From Deltaproteobacteria bacterium UBA5799 (GTDB lineage Bacteria > Desulfobacterota > GWC2-55-46), in contig DIDN01000010.1 of NCBI GenBank assembly GCA_002418185.1, positions 1 through 58,045 of the forward strand: a stretch of 58,045 bases of DNA, read 5' to 3'. The notes below the pieces were generated by a model. It was not told the DNA's origin. It made no database searches and saw only the letters and a list, made by a program, of their open reading frames with translations. Position 1 is the stretch's first letter, and every line of letters begins with the position of its first letter. Shown here in pieces: positions 16,264 through 23,482 of this stretch. A program made the position numbers and the translations under genes.

Positions 16264-16890
16264 TCAGAGCCTGCCCTTTGTTGAGAGCACTCCCTTAATC
16301 CTGGGGTCGAGGGCTGCTGCCGCGCCGAGCGCCCTCCCGAGGGCCTTGTACACGGACTCGATGGCGTGGTGGATGTCCTCCCCGTAATGGAGGGTTATGT
16401 GGAGGTCGAGCCCGCCGCTGTTCGAGAGGGCCTTCATGAACTCCTTCATGAGCCCCATGTCGAAAGTCTTCTCGACTGTATTCCCACTTACGGACGAGTA
16501 GACCTGGCCGACCGCGAAAGAGGCTTTCGTCTGGTTGAACTTGAAGTACGGCCTGTTGCTTGCGTCCAGCACCACGGTCGAGAGCGAGTCCATCATGGGC
16601 ACGGTCGCCGAGGCGCACCTTTTTATGCCGGCGTTCTTCCCAAGCGCCTTCTTTACGGCTTCTCCGAGGGTTATTCCGACGTCCTCGACCGTGTGGTGGA
16701 AATCCACCTCGATATCGCCTTTCGCCCTGACCTTGAGGTCGAAGAGGCCGTGCCTCGCCATGTTCGAGAGCATGTGGTCGAAGAACGGGAGCGGGGTCTT
16801 TACGTCCGCCTTTCCCGAGCCGTCAAGGTCCACCTCGACTGTTATGTCGGTCTCTTTCGTCTTCCTTGCGATCTTCGCCTTGCGGGCCAT
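16264..16890 (-). CDS. hisB: Imidazoleglycerol-phosphate dehydratase
   Basis: This 208-aa enzyme dehydrates imidazole glycerol phosphate to imidazole acetol phosphate. It is the monofunctional form, without the N-terminal phosphatase of the enterobacterial fusion. Two manganese-binding repeats are visible: FFDHMLSNMARHG with FHHTVEDVGI, and later HITLHYGEDIHHAIESVYKALGRAL-type sequence. The normal start gives MARKAKIARKTKETDI. A 179-base gap with strong inverted repeats separates it from hisD, while the rest of the operon is tightly packed. Confidence 0.97.
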   Translation of the reverse strand: MARKAKIARKTKETDITVEVDLDGSGKADVKTPLPFFDHMLSNMARHGLFDLKVRAKGDIEVDFHHTVEDVGITLGEAVKKALGKNAGIKRCASATVPMMDSLSTVVLDASNRPYFKFNQTKASFAVGQVYSSVSGNTVEKTFDMGLMKEFMKALSNSGGLDLHITLHYGEDIHHAIESVYKALGRALGAAAALDPRIKGVLSTKGRL

Positions 16891-16944
16891 GGAAATCTCC
16901 GATTTTGTTAGGTGCTCCGGTCAAGGCCGATGCACGGCAAGCTT

Positions 16945-17050
16945 TGTCCCCCTCTTTTCTAAAGAGGGGTCGGGGGAGATTATCTTATATGGTGCGCTAT
17001 GCGCGCCATTATAAATCCCCCTATGTCCCCCTTTGGAAAAGGGGGACAGT
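16945..17050. repeat. Composite inverted-repeat element in the hisB-hisD gap (includes family C copy 2)
   Basis: The element has a 9-bp hairpin CCCCTCTTT/AAAGAGGGG (16949-16969), a 10-bp hairpin GTCCCCCTTT/AAAGGGGGAC (17025-17047) and, between them, the family C palindrome GGTGCGC-TAT-GCGCGCC (16991-17007) with one G.T mismatch. The whole is roughly mirror-symmetric. It interrupts the his operon without any coding capacity and has no T-run that would make it an intrinsic terminator. Confidence 0.6.
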
Positions 17051-17069
17051 CATCCAGCTTCAGCCGGAC

Positions 17070-18365
17070 CTATCTCGCCTTTCCTTTAAGCCTTTTTGCC
17101 GCGCTAAGGCCGTGGGCCTCAAGCCCTTCCATGTCGGCGAACCTCTTTACGCTCCCTCCAAGCTCCCCGAAGGAGGCGCGTGAAAAGCTTATTACGCTCA
17201 TCCTCTTTACGAAGTCGTACACCCCGAGGGGGGAGGAGAAGCGGGCCGTGCCGCCGGTCGGGAGCGTATGGTTCGGGCCGGCGATATAGTCTCCGGCGGC
17301 CTCCGGCGTATATTGGCCGAGGAACACGGCCCCGGCGTTTTTTATGAGGCCCAGGAGCTCGAAGGGCCGTTCAACGAATAGCTCCAGGTGCTCCGGGGCT
17401 ATTCCGTTCGATACCCGTGCGGCCTCTTCAAGGTCTTTCGCGGTTATTATGACCCCGTACCGCTCGATCGAGGCGCGTGCTATATCTTTTCTCTTGAGCC
17501 TCTTAAGCCGCTTTTTTACCTCGTCCGACACCGCCTTCGCCATCCGGGACGAGGTGGTTACGAGTATGGCCGAGGCGAGCTCGTCGTGTTCGGCCTGCGA
17601 CAGGAGGTCCATCGCGATCCAGGACGGGTCGCCGCTCCCGTCGTTAATGACGAGTATCTCGCTCGGCCCGGCTATCATGTCGATGTCGACCGCGCCGAAG
17701 ACGAGCCTCTTTGCCGTGGCCACGTAAATGTTGCCCGGGCCGGTTATCTTGTCGACCCTCGGGACGGTCTCCGTGCCGTAGGCGAGGGCGGCTATGGCCT
17801 GCGCCCCGCCGGCCCTGAAGACCCTGTCTACCCCGGCTATCCCGGCTGCCGCAAGGACGAGCGGGTTTATGCCTTTCTTTCCCGGGGGCGTGGCCATCAC
17901 GACCTCGCCCACCCCCGCGACCCGCGCCGGGATGGCGTTCATGAGTACGGTAGAAGGGTACGCTGCCTTGCCGCCGGGCACGTATATGCCGACGCGCTCA
18001 AGCGGAGTAACTCTCGAGCCGAGGAGCGTCCCGTCCCGTCCCGTGGTGAACCACGAGTTCTCCTTCTGAAGCTCGTGGAAGGCCCTTATCCGGGAGGCGG
18101 CAAGCTCAAGGAGCTCCCGCTCCTTCTTGGGCACGGACCTTAATGCCCTCTTCACCTCGGCCCGGGGTATCTCTATCCTGCGGCTTATATCGGCCCTGTC
18201 GAACCGTTTCGTGTATTCTGCGAGCGCCTTGTCGCCGCGCGTTTTTACTCCGGCGATGATCTCCTTTACGGCGGCCTCGACGGACGATGTGTCCTCTTCG
18301 CCGCGCTTCATTATCGAGGCGAGGAGGGCCTTGAACCCCTTGTCCCTGGAAGATACTGTCCTCAT
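17070..18365 (-). CDS. hisD: Histidinol dehydrogenase
   Basis: HisD (431 aa) catalyses the last two oxidations from L-histidinol to L-histidine with NAD and zinc. Landmarks are IYVPGGKAAYPSTVLMNAIPA, ITGPGNIYVATAKR, the IDMIAGPSEILVI loop, SQAEHDELASAILVT with conserved Gln-His-Asp ligands and the C-terminal GPNHTLPTGGTARFSSPLGV. Length is typical. ATG overlaps the hisG stop (ATGA), so the two are translationally coupled. No hisC lies next to it. Confidence 0.97.
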   Translation of the reverse strand: MRTVSSRDKGFKALLASIMKRGEEDTSSVEAAVKEIIAGVKTRGDKALAEYTKRFDRADISRRIEIPRAEVKRALRSVPKKERELLELAASRIRAFHELQKENSWFTTGRDGTLLGSRVTPLERVGIYVPGGKAAYPSTVLMNAIPARVAGVGEVVMATPPGKKGINPLVLAAAGIAGVDRVFRAGGAQAIAALAYGTETVPRVDKITGPGNIYVATAKRLVFGAVDIDMIAGPSEILVINDGSGDPSWIAMDLLSQAEHDELASAILVTTSSRMAKAVSDEVKKRLKRLKRKDIARASIERYGVIITAKDLEEAARVSNGIAPEHLELFVERPFELLGLIKNAGAVFLGQYTPEAAGDYIAGPNHTLPTGGTARFSSPLGVYDFVKRMSVISFSRASFGELGGSVKRFADMEGLEAHGLSAAKRLKGKAR

Positions 18366-19036
18366 TGCTTTGCGGCAGCCTCTGCGTTACGTGCGACCGA
18401 CCTCCCGAGCGCGTCCACGAGCTCCTTTACGCGCCTGGGCTTGGTCTTGAGGCTCGCCCTGTTGCAGACGAGCTTCGACGAGATGTGCATTATGTGCTCG
18501 ACCTCGGTGAGGCCGTTCTTCCTCAAGGTCTCGCCCGTCTGGACGAGGTCCACTATCCTTTCCGAAAGCCCGAGGAGCGGCGCAAGCTCTATCGAGCCGT
18601 AGAGCTTTATTATGTCGACCTGTATGCCCTTGCCGAGAAAGTGCCCCAGGGTTATATTCGGGTACTTGGTCGCGACCCTTATGTGCGTCCACTGCCTCGG
18701 GTTGTCCCTGGCCGAGAGCTCGACTGGCTCGGCGACCATCATCCTGCATACGCCGATATTCAAGTCGAGCGGCTCGTAGAGGTCCTTTGCCTGCTCGAGG
18801 AGCACGTCCTTCCCGGCTATGCCCATGTCCGCGGCCCCGTACTCGACGTAAGTCGGCACGTCCTGGCTCCTTATGACCATGAACCTGAGGCCCTCGGCTA
18901 CGTCCTCGAAGATGAGCCTGCGGTCGTCCTGCAGCACTGGGGCGATGTCGACCCCCGCGGCCTTGAAGAGCGAGGCGGCCTCGTTGAGAATGCGCCCCTT
19001 GGGGAGCGCTATGGTAAGGACGTCTCTGCCCGGCAT
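18362..19036 (-). CDS. hisG: ATP phosphoribosyltransferase, short form
   Basis: HisG catalyses the first, feedback-controlled step of histidine synthesis from ATP and PRPP. At 224 aa it lacks the C-terminal regulatory domain and is the short type. The catalytic domain is complete: LTIALPKGRILNEA, YGAADMGIAGKDVL, the PRPP-binding region YGSIELAPLLGLSERIVDLVQTGETLRKNGL. Short HisG enzymes normally need the paralogue HisZ; no hisZ is in the window. I use the ATG at 19036, four bases after GGAGG and overlapping the murA stop as TGATG; a GTG one codon upstream is possible. Confidence 0.94.
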   Translation of the reverse strand: MPGRDVLTIALPKGRILNEAASLFKAAGVDIAPVLQDDRRLIFEDVAEGLRFMVIRSQDVPTYVEYGAADMGIAGKDVLLEQAKDLYEPLDLNIGVCRMMVAEPVELSARDNPRQWTHIRVATKYPNITLGHFLGKGIQVDIIKLYGSIELAPLLGLSERIVDLVQTGETLRKNGLTEVEHIMHISSKLVCNRASLKTKPRRVKELVDALGRSVARNAEAAAKQ

Positions 19037-20349
19037 CACGCCTCCGTCGTCGCTTTTGCGTATTCCGTGGCCTTGGGGCCTGAGGACCCCTTGCTTTTTA
19101 CCCGCTCTATGTCGGCCCCCAGCGCTTTGAGCTTCTCTTCTATCTTTTCGTATCCGCGGTCGAGGTGGTATATCCGAGATACCTCGGTAACTCCCTCTGC
19201 CACGAGCCCGGCGAGTATGAGGGATGCGCTCGCGCGGAGGTCCGTCGCCATGAGCGGCGCCCCGCTCAGTCTCCTTACGCCCTTTACGACCGCGCTCCTG
19301 CCGTCTATGGTTATGTCCGCGCCCATCCTCTTCAGTTCCCCCACGTGCATGAACCTGTTCTCGAATACCGTCTCGGTTATGACCGAGAGGCCGCTTGCAA
19401 CCGCCATCATGGCCATGACCTGGGCCTGCATGTCGGTCGGGAAGCCGGGGTAGGGGAGCGTCTTCACGTCCACGCTCCTTATGGGTATGTCGCCGATGAC
19501 CCTTACGCCCCCGTCCTCCTGGATTACCTCGGTGCCGGCCTCCTTGAGCTTCAGGTTAAGGGCGTTAAGGTGCTCATAGGGGCAGTCCTTTATGAGTACG
19601 TTCCCTTTGGTCATGGCCGCCGCGACCATGAAGGTCCCGGCCTCTATCCTGTCCGGTATGACCCGGGTCTCTATCGGGCTGAGCTTCTCGACCCCCTCTA
19701 TCCTTATCGTGTCGGTCCCGGCCCCGGTTATCCGGGCGCCCATTGCGTTAAGGGCGTCGGCAAGGCAGACGACCTCGGGCTCAAGCGCCGCGTTCTCGAG
19801 TATGGTCCTGCCCTCGGCGTGGACAGCCGCGAGCATGAGGTTCTCGGTGCCGGTCACGGTCACGGTGTCCAGGTAGACCCTGGCCCCCCGGAGCTTCTCG
19901 GCGGAGACGGTCACGTAGCCGTGCTCTATCTCGACCTCCGCGCCCATGGCCTTAAGGCCCTTCAAGTGCAGGTCGATGGGCCTTGCGCCTATGGCGCACC
20001 CGCCGGGCAGGGAAACCCTGGCCCTCTTGAACCGGGCCACGAGCGGCCCGAGGACGAGCACAGCCGCGCGCATGGTCTTTACGAGCTCGTACGGGGCTTC
20101 CGGGGCGGCCACGTCCCTTGTCCGTATCCTCAATGTCCGGTCCCGGTCGTCCTCGGATATCTCTGAGCCAAGGTGCGCAAGGAGCACCTTGAAGGTTTCT
20201 ATGTCCCGTAGTCTCGGGACGTTGGTAATCGTCATCCAGCCGTCTACGAGGAGCGATGCTGCCATGAGCGGCAAAACGGCGTTTTTCGCCCCCCCAACAG
20301 TGACTTCGCCTACGAGGCGCCTGCCGCCCCGGATGAGTATTTTGTCCAT
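19036..20349 (-). CDS. murA: UDP-N-acetylglucosamine 1-carboxyvinyltransferase
   Basis: MurA (437 aa) transfers enolpyruvate from PEP to UDP-GlcNAc, the first committed step of peptidoglycan synthesis. Typical features are GGRRLVGEVTVGGAKNAVLP at residues 8-27, the catalytic cysteine in LPGGCAIGARPID, and DRIEAGTFMVAAA and YPGFPTDMQAQVMA motifs. The enzyme carries the cysteine targeted by fosfomycin. It heads the murA-hisG-hisD chain with one-base overlaps, an arrangement I know from deltaproteobacterial genomes. The region upstream holds repeats and no clear ribosome-binding site. Confidence 0.97.
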   Translation of the reverse strand: MDKILIRGGRRLVGEVTVGGAKNAVLPLMAASLLVDGWMTITNVPRLRDIETFKVLLAHLGSEISEDDRDRTLRIRTRDVAAPEAPYELVKTMRAAVLVLGPLVARFKRARVSLPGGCAIGARPIDLHLKGLKAMGAEVEIEHGYVTVSAEKLRGARVYLDTVTVTGTENLMLAAVHAEGRTILENAALEPEVVCLADALNAMGARITGAGTDTIRIEGVEKLSPIETRVIPDRIEAGTFMVAAAMTKGNVLIKDCPYEHLNALNLKLKEAGTEVIQEDGGVRVIGDIPIRSVDVKTLPYPGFPTDMQAQVMAMMAVASGLSVITETVFENRFMHVGELKRMGADITIDGRSAVVKGVRRLSGAPLMATDLRASASLILAGLVAEGVTEVSRIYHLDRGYEKIEEKLKALGADIERVKSKGSSGPKATEYAKATTEA

Positions 20350-20370
20350 TTACTGAAACGCCTTTTTGGG

Positions 20371-20493
20371 AAGGCTGATCAATTCCCGTTTCTGTCATTC
20401 TGAGGGAGCGTAAGCGGCCGAAGAATATAGAAGTTTAGAATGCGAGATTCTTCGCTCTGCTCAGAATGGCAGAGGGTGCTGATTAATCAGACA
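20371..20493. repeat. Dispersed inverted-repeat element (family A), copy 1
   Basis: The ends AAGGCTGATCAATT and CTGATTAATCAGAC are imperfect inverted repeats. Inside lie TGTCATTCTGAG and its inverse CTCAGAATGGCA, around AGATTCTTCGCTCTG. Further copies are at 21964, 23188 and 40908. Confidence 0.6.
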
Positions 20494-20574
20494 TTCCTTT
20501 GTCTTATGTCCTGCCGGATACTAATAACATGGAATGAGAGAATTTGAAAAACTTTTTGAAGGGTAGCCCGGTAG

Positions 20575-20591
20575 GGTGCGCTATGCGCACC
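20575..20591. repeat. Short palindromic repeat (family C), copy 3
   Basis: GGTGCGC-TAT-GCGCACC, a perfect 7-bp inverted repeat. Here the G/C changes in both arms compared with the copy at 10599 are compensating, so pairing is preserved. Confidence 0.7.
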
Positions 20592-20633
20592 ATCGAATCT
20601 GCAAAAACCTTTTCCGCGCTTCCGCGCGGTTTC

Positions 20634-20757
20634 GAGGGTAAGGCTCGCTTGCTAGCCTCCTCCCCCACCCCGTGAACGGGCCCCTAAAGTCGCTCTGCTC
20701 CTACAGCCTCGGCCCGTTCACGCTCAGCCTCCCTTATGCAGCGCTCGTCTTACCCTC
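20634..20757. repeat. Structured intergenic element (family D), copy 2
   Basis: The ends GAGGGTAAG (20634-20642) and CTTACCCTC (20749-20757) pair perfectly. Inside is a perfect 12-bp stem, CGTGAACGGGCC (20671-20682) with GGCCCGTTCACG (20711-20722). On the minus strand it is purine-rich with AGCGAG motifs and ends AAGCGAGCCTTAC, much like the end of copy 1 (CGAGCCTTAT). The inner stems differ completely in sequence while the architecture is kept. Confidence 0.55.
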
Positions 20758-20868
20758 CGGGGTTTGTTGAAAACAAGAAAAACTTTAAGGCAGGTCGTTT
20801 GGATTTTTAAAGCGTTTTCGGAAAGGCAGAGGGCCGCACAGGCCGGGTCGTCCGTACGTAAAGAGGCG

Positions 20869-21942
20869 TCAGGCCGCGCCCTGCTCCTTCAGAGCCTCGG
20901 TCTGGTAATATCCTATGAGGCTGTCCGTAAGCTCGTCGAGGTCGCCTTCCATGACCTCGGCGAGCCTGTGGAGCGTAAGGCCTATCCTGTGGTCCGTGAC
21001 CCTGTTCTGCGGGAAGTTGTAGGTCCTTATCTTCTCGCTCCTGTCGCCTGTGCCGACCTGGTTCTTTCTGTCCGCGGCGATCTTTTTCTGCTGCTCCTGC
21101 ACCTTCATGTCGAGTATCCGCGCCTTCAACACCTTGAAGGCCTTTTCCCGGTTCTTGTGCTGGCTCTTCTCCTCCTGGCAGGCGACGACCACGCCCGTGG
21201 GGATGTGCGTCATCCTGACGGCGGTCTCGACCTTGTTGACGTTCTGGCCTCCGTGGCCGCCCGACCTGAAGGTATCGACCCGTATGTCGTCCATGCGGAT
21301 GTCGACCTCGACGTCCTCGGCCTCGGGCATGACCGCCACGGTGACGGTCGAGGTGTGCCTCCTGCCCGACGCCTCTGTCTCCGGCACCCTCTGCACGCGG
21401 TGCACCCCGCTCTCGTACTTGAAGCGCGAGTACGCGCCCTTGCCCTCGATGGAGGCTATCACCTCCTTCAAGCCGTTCAAGCCGGTGGGGCTCGAGCTCA
21501 GGACCTCCACCTTCCAGCCCCGCTGCTCGGCGTATCTCGTGTACATCCTGAAAAGCTCTCCGGCGAAAAGGGACGACTCCTCGCCGCCCGCGCCGGCCCT
21601 TATCTCGAGTATTATGCCCTTCTCGTCATTCGGGTCCTTCGGGAGGAGCATTATCTTTATGGCCCTTGAGACCTCTTCTCTTTTTTCCTGCAACAGGGGG
21701 AGCTCTTCCCTGGCAAGCTCTTTAAGCTCAGCGTCCCTGCCTTCGAGTATCTGCCTGCTCCCGGCTATCTCCCGGTCGATTCTCTTAAGCTCCCTGTACG
21801 CCTCGACTATGTCGTTTATGGCGGCCTGCTCCGTTGCGTATTTCCGGTAGACCTCCGGGTTTCCGGCAACCTCAGGGAGGGCCAGCAGATTTGAAAGCTC
21901 GGCGTGGCGGGCCTCTATGTCCTCGAGTTTCTTCTCTATCAT
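20869..21942 (-). CDS. prfA: Peptide chain release factor 1
   Basis: RF1 (357 aa) reads UAA and UAG stop codons and triggers peptide release. The GGQ motif is in SGGHGGQNVNKVETAVR, where the glutamine is normally methylated by PrmC. The codon-reading region contains RVPETEASGRRHTSTV, a PxT motif of the RF1 type rather than SPF of RF2. Coiled-coil N-terminal domain 1 occupies about residues 1-100. Its usual modifier gene prmC is not adjacent. No strong ribosome-binding site is visible before the ATG. Confidence 0.96.
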   Translation of the reverse strand: MIEKKLEDIEARHAELSNLLALPEVAGNPEVYRKYATEQAAINDIVEAYRELKRIDREIAGSRQILEGRDAELKELAREELPLLQEKREEVSRAIKIMLLPKDPNDEKGIILEIRAGAGGEESSLFAGELFRMYTRYAEQRGWKVEVLSSSPTGLNGLKEVIASIEGKGAYSRFKYESGVHRVQRVPETEASGRRHTSTVTVAVMPEAEDVEVDIRMDDIRVDTFRSGGHGGQNVNKVETAVRMTHIPTGVVVACQEEKSQHKNREKAFKVLKARILDMKVQEQQKKIAADRKNQVGTGDRSEKIRTYNFPQNRVTDHRIGLTLHRLAEVMEGDLDELTDSLIGYYQTEALKEQGAA

Positions 21943-21963
21943 CGGTTAGTTAAATATCCAGGG

Positions 21964-22185
21964 AAGGTCTGGTTAATTCGCAAAAGTTGTCATTCTGAGC
22001 GAAGCGAAGAATCTGGTGCTTATAAAATCTTTTGAGAACGAGATTCTTGTCTCGCCCCGTCCCGGGGCTCGACCCTTCGGGCCGCCTCGCAAGAGGCTCT
22101 GCATTCAAATTTTGCCGTCCTGCAAAAATCGTCGGTCGCTAAAGCTCCCTCGGAATGACAGAAATGGAACCGATGCTTTATCAAA
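21964..22185. repeat. Dispersed inverted-repeat element (family A), copy 2
   Basis: Starts AAGGTCTGGTTAATTCGC, then TGTCATTCTGAGCGAAGCGAA. The right-hand inverse GGAATGACA lies at 22151-22159. Extra sequence between 22030 and 22140 includes a GC-rich hairpin (CCCCGTCCCGGGG). It fills most of the gap between thyX and prfA. The right boundary is approximate. Confidence 0.5.
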
Positions 22186-22192
22186 AGCAAGA

Positions 22193-22879
22193 TTACAGGT
22201 TCCTGAACCTTTCCCTGGTCTCCTTGGGCCTTCCGCAGGTCATCTCGCCCTCGGAGCATTTGCCCCTTACGCAGGAAGGGCCCGAGTCCCTGAATATGAA
22301 CGGGGCTACGGCCCTGGCCTGCTTGAGCATCATGGTCGCCATCTCGCGGATCTCCCACTGGGCCCTGTCGCAGCAGCGGAGCGTGAAGAAGTGCAGGAGC
22401 TCCCTGGCGTTCATGGTGACGATTATCTTGGTGCAGGCCGCGTTCGGGAGGAGATACCGGGCGTCCTCGGGAGGCACGCCCCGGGCAACGAGCCTGCTGT
22501 AGGCGTCGTAGGCGCTCCGCGCCTCTTTTTCAAAGCGCTTCTTGAGGCCGGGGTCTGCCGCTATGGTCGGGGGGACCACGAACTCCGGGTCAGTGGCCGT
22601 TACGTACCGCTGGCTCTGCTGGGAGTATGATGCGAGCCTGTGGCGCACCAGCTGGTGCGAGGCGGCCCTCGATATGCCTTCTATGCCGAAGGTAAAGGAA
22701 GCGTGCTCGAGTACGGAGAGGTGCCCCATCTTGAGTATCTTCCCGAGGAACTTCTCCTGGGAACTGCCGGCTACCTTCCCTTCAAGCTCGCCTATGGTGG
22801 AAGCGGAATAGCAGAGCCTGGCCGCCATTGCGACGGTCCTCTCCGGCTCCGGTGTGTGCCTGAGGAGGGTGACCTTCAC
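22193..22879 (-). CDS. thyX: Flavin-dependent thymidylate synthase
   Basis: ThyX makes dTMP from dUMP using FAD and methylenetetrahydrofolate. The signature RHRLASYSQQSQRY (RHRxxSxxxxSxR) is intact, and the later NARELLHFFTLRCCDRAQWEIR carries the conserved arginines of the substrate site. Length is 228 aa from the GTG at 22879, chosen because GGAGG lies just before it and the protein then begins at the first conserved strand, VKVTLLRHTPEPE. The frame is open upstream into rpmE. ThyX follows rpmE by 13 bases. The C-terminus adds a cysteine pair in CVRGKCSEGEMTCG. Confidence 0.95.
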   Translation of the reverse strand: MKVTLLRHTPEPERTVAMAARLCYSASTIGELEGKVAGSSQEKFLGKILKMGHLSVLEHASFTFGIEGISRAASHQLVRHRLASYSQQSQRYVTATDPEFVVPPTIAADPGLKKRFEKEARSAYDAYSRLVARGVPPEDARYLLPNAACTKIIVTMNARELLHFFTLRCCDRAQWEIREMATMMLKQARAVAPFIFRDSGPSCVRGKCSEGEMTCGRPKETRERFRNL

Positions 22880-22892
22880 CGGGCCTCCGGGC

Positions 22893-23102
22893 TCAGGCTT
22901 TCGCGTGCTTCTGGTACTTCTTCCTGAACTTTTCGATCTTGCCGGCGGTGTCCAGGAACCTCTGCTCACCTGTGTAGAACGGATGGCAGTTGGAGCATAT
23001 CTCGACCGATATGTCCTTCTTCGTCGAGCCGGTCGCGACCACGTTCCCGCACGCGCAGTGTATCTTCGTCTCGTTGTACGCGGGGTGTATTCCCTCTTTC
23101 AT
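22893..23102 (-). CDS. rpmE: 50S ribosomal protein L31
   Basis: L31 (69 aa) sits at the subunit interface and bridges to the 30S head. The protein begins MKEGIHPAYNETKIHCACGN and carries the zinc-type cysteines (CAC and CSNCHPFYTG), so it is the zinc-containing form. The ATG at 23102 has a perfect AGGAGG site; the longer open frame upstream is repeat DNA. It is the first gene of a short rpmE-thyX unit. Confidence 0.97.
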   Translation of the reverse strand: MKEGIHPAYNETKIHCACGNVVATGSTKKDISVEICSNCHPFYTGEQRFLDTAGKIEKFRKKYQKHAKA

Positions 23103-23187
23103 TCTTTTCCTCCTGAAAATGCCTCGCACATTTTCCGTTCTGAAACCGGATCTGCGAGCGCAAGTTGTTTGGCTCTGGTCGATTCCA

Positions 23188-23280
23188 TTATTGCCATTGC
23201 GAGGAGCTAAGCTCCGAAGAACCTCATGATGCTTGATTAACCCATGATGAGATTGCTTCGCTACGCTCGTAATGACAGGC
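23188..23280. repeat. Dispersed inverted-repeat element (family A), diverged copy 3
   Basis: Left arm ATTGCCATTGCGAGGAGC and right arm GCTTCGCTACGCTCGTAATGAC are inverted and resemble the TGTCATTCTGAGCGAAGC ends of copies 1, 2 and 4, with several changes. Boundaries are approximate. Confidence 0.45.
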
Positions 23281-23397
23281 GCAAATGATACAGTGCTTCC
23301 GTATCCTGCCCGCGCCTGTGGAAGACAGGGGCTTTCCGGCCCCTCCCGCTCGGGCGTAATAGCACATATTAGCAACTATATGCCCGGGTTTCAACAC

Positions 23398-23434
23398 AAA
23401 AAGGAATGCCCGCCTGAGCCGGGGCGGGCATTCC
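23398..23434 (-). terminator. Intrinsic terminator of rho
   Basis: Read on the minus strand, GGAATGCCCGCC pairs with GGCGGGCATTCC-type sequence over 12 bases, with a seven-base loop, followed by TTTTT. It lies 48 bases after the rho stop codon. Confidence 0.88.
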
Positions 23435-23482
23435 CTGGGATTGCGTCCTGCAAGGGGGCGCTCGGCCTCCGGGCCGCGCGGC

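Larger units (their letters stand above)
20350..20868. other. Repeat-filled gap between prfA and murA
   Basis: These 519 bases hold no credible gene. They contain a family A element (20371-20493), the family C palindrome (20575-20591) and the family D structured element (20634-20757). In related gene orders prmC often lies between prfA and murA; I find no remnant of it here. Confidence 0.7.
23103..23482. other. Gap between rho and rpmE
   Basis: No gene in 380 bases. The stretch holds a diverged family A element (about 23188-23280), the rpmE upstream region and, next to rho, the rho terminator at 23398-23434. Confidence 0.65.

Noticed and set aside
22893..23375. Long rpmE frame starting at 23375
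   Set aside because: The first 91 codons lie in a repeat element. L31 starts at the ATG at 23102 behind AGGAGG.
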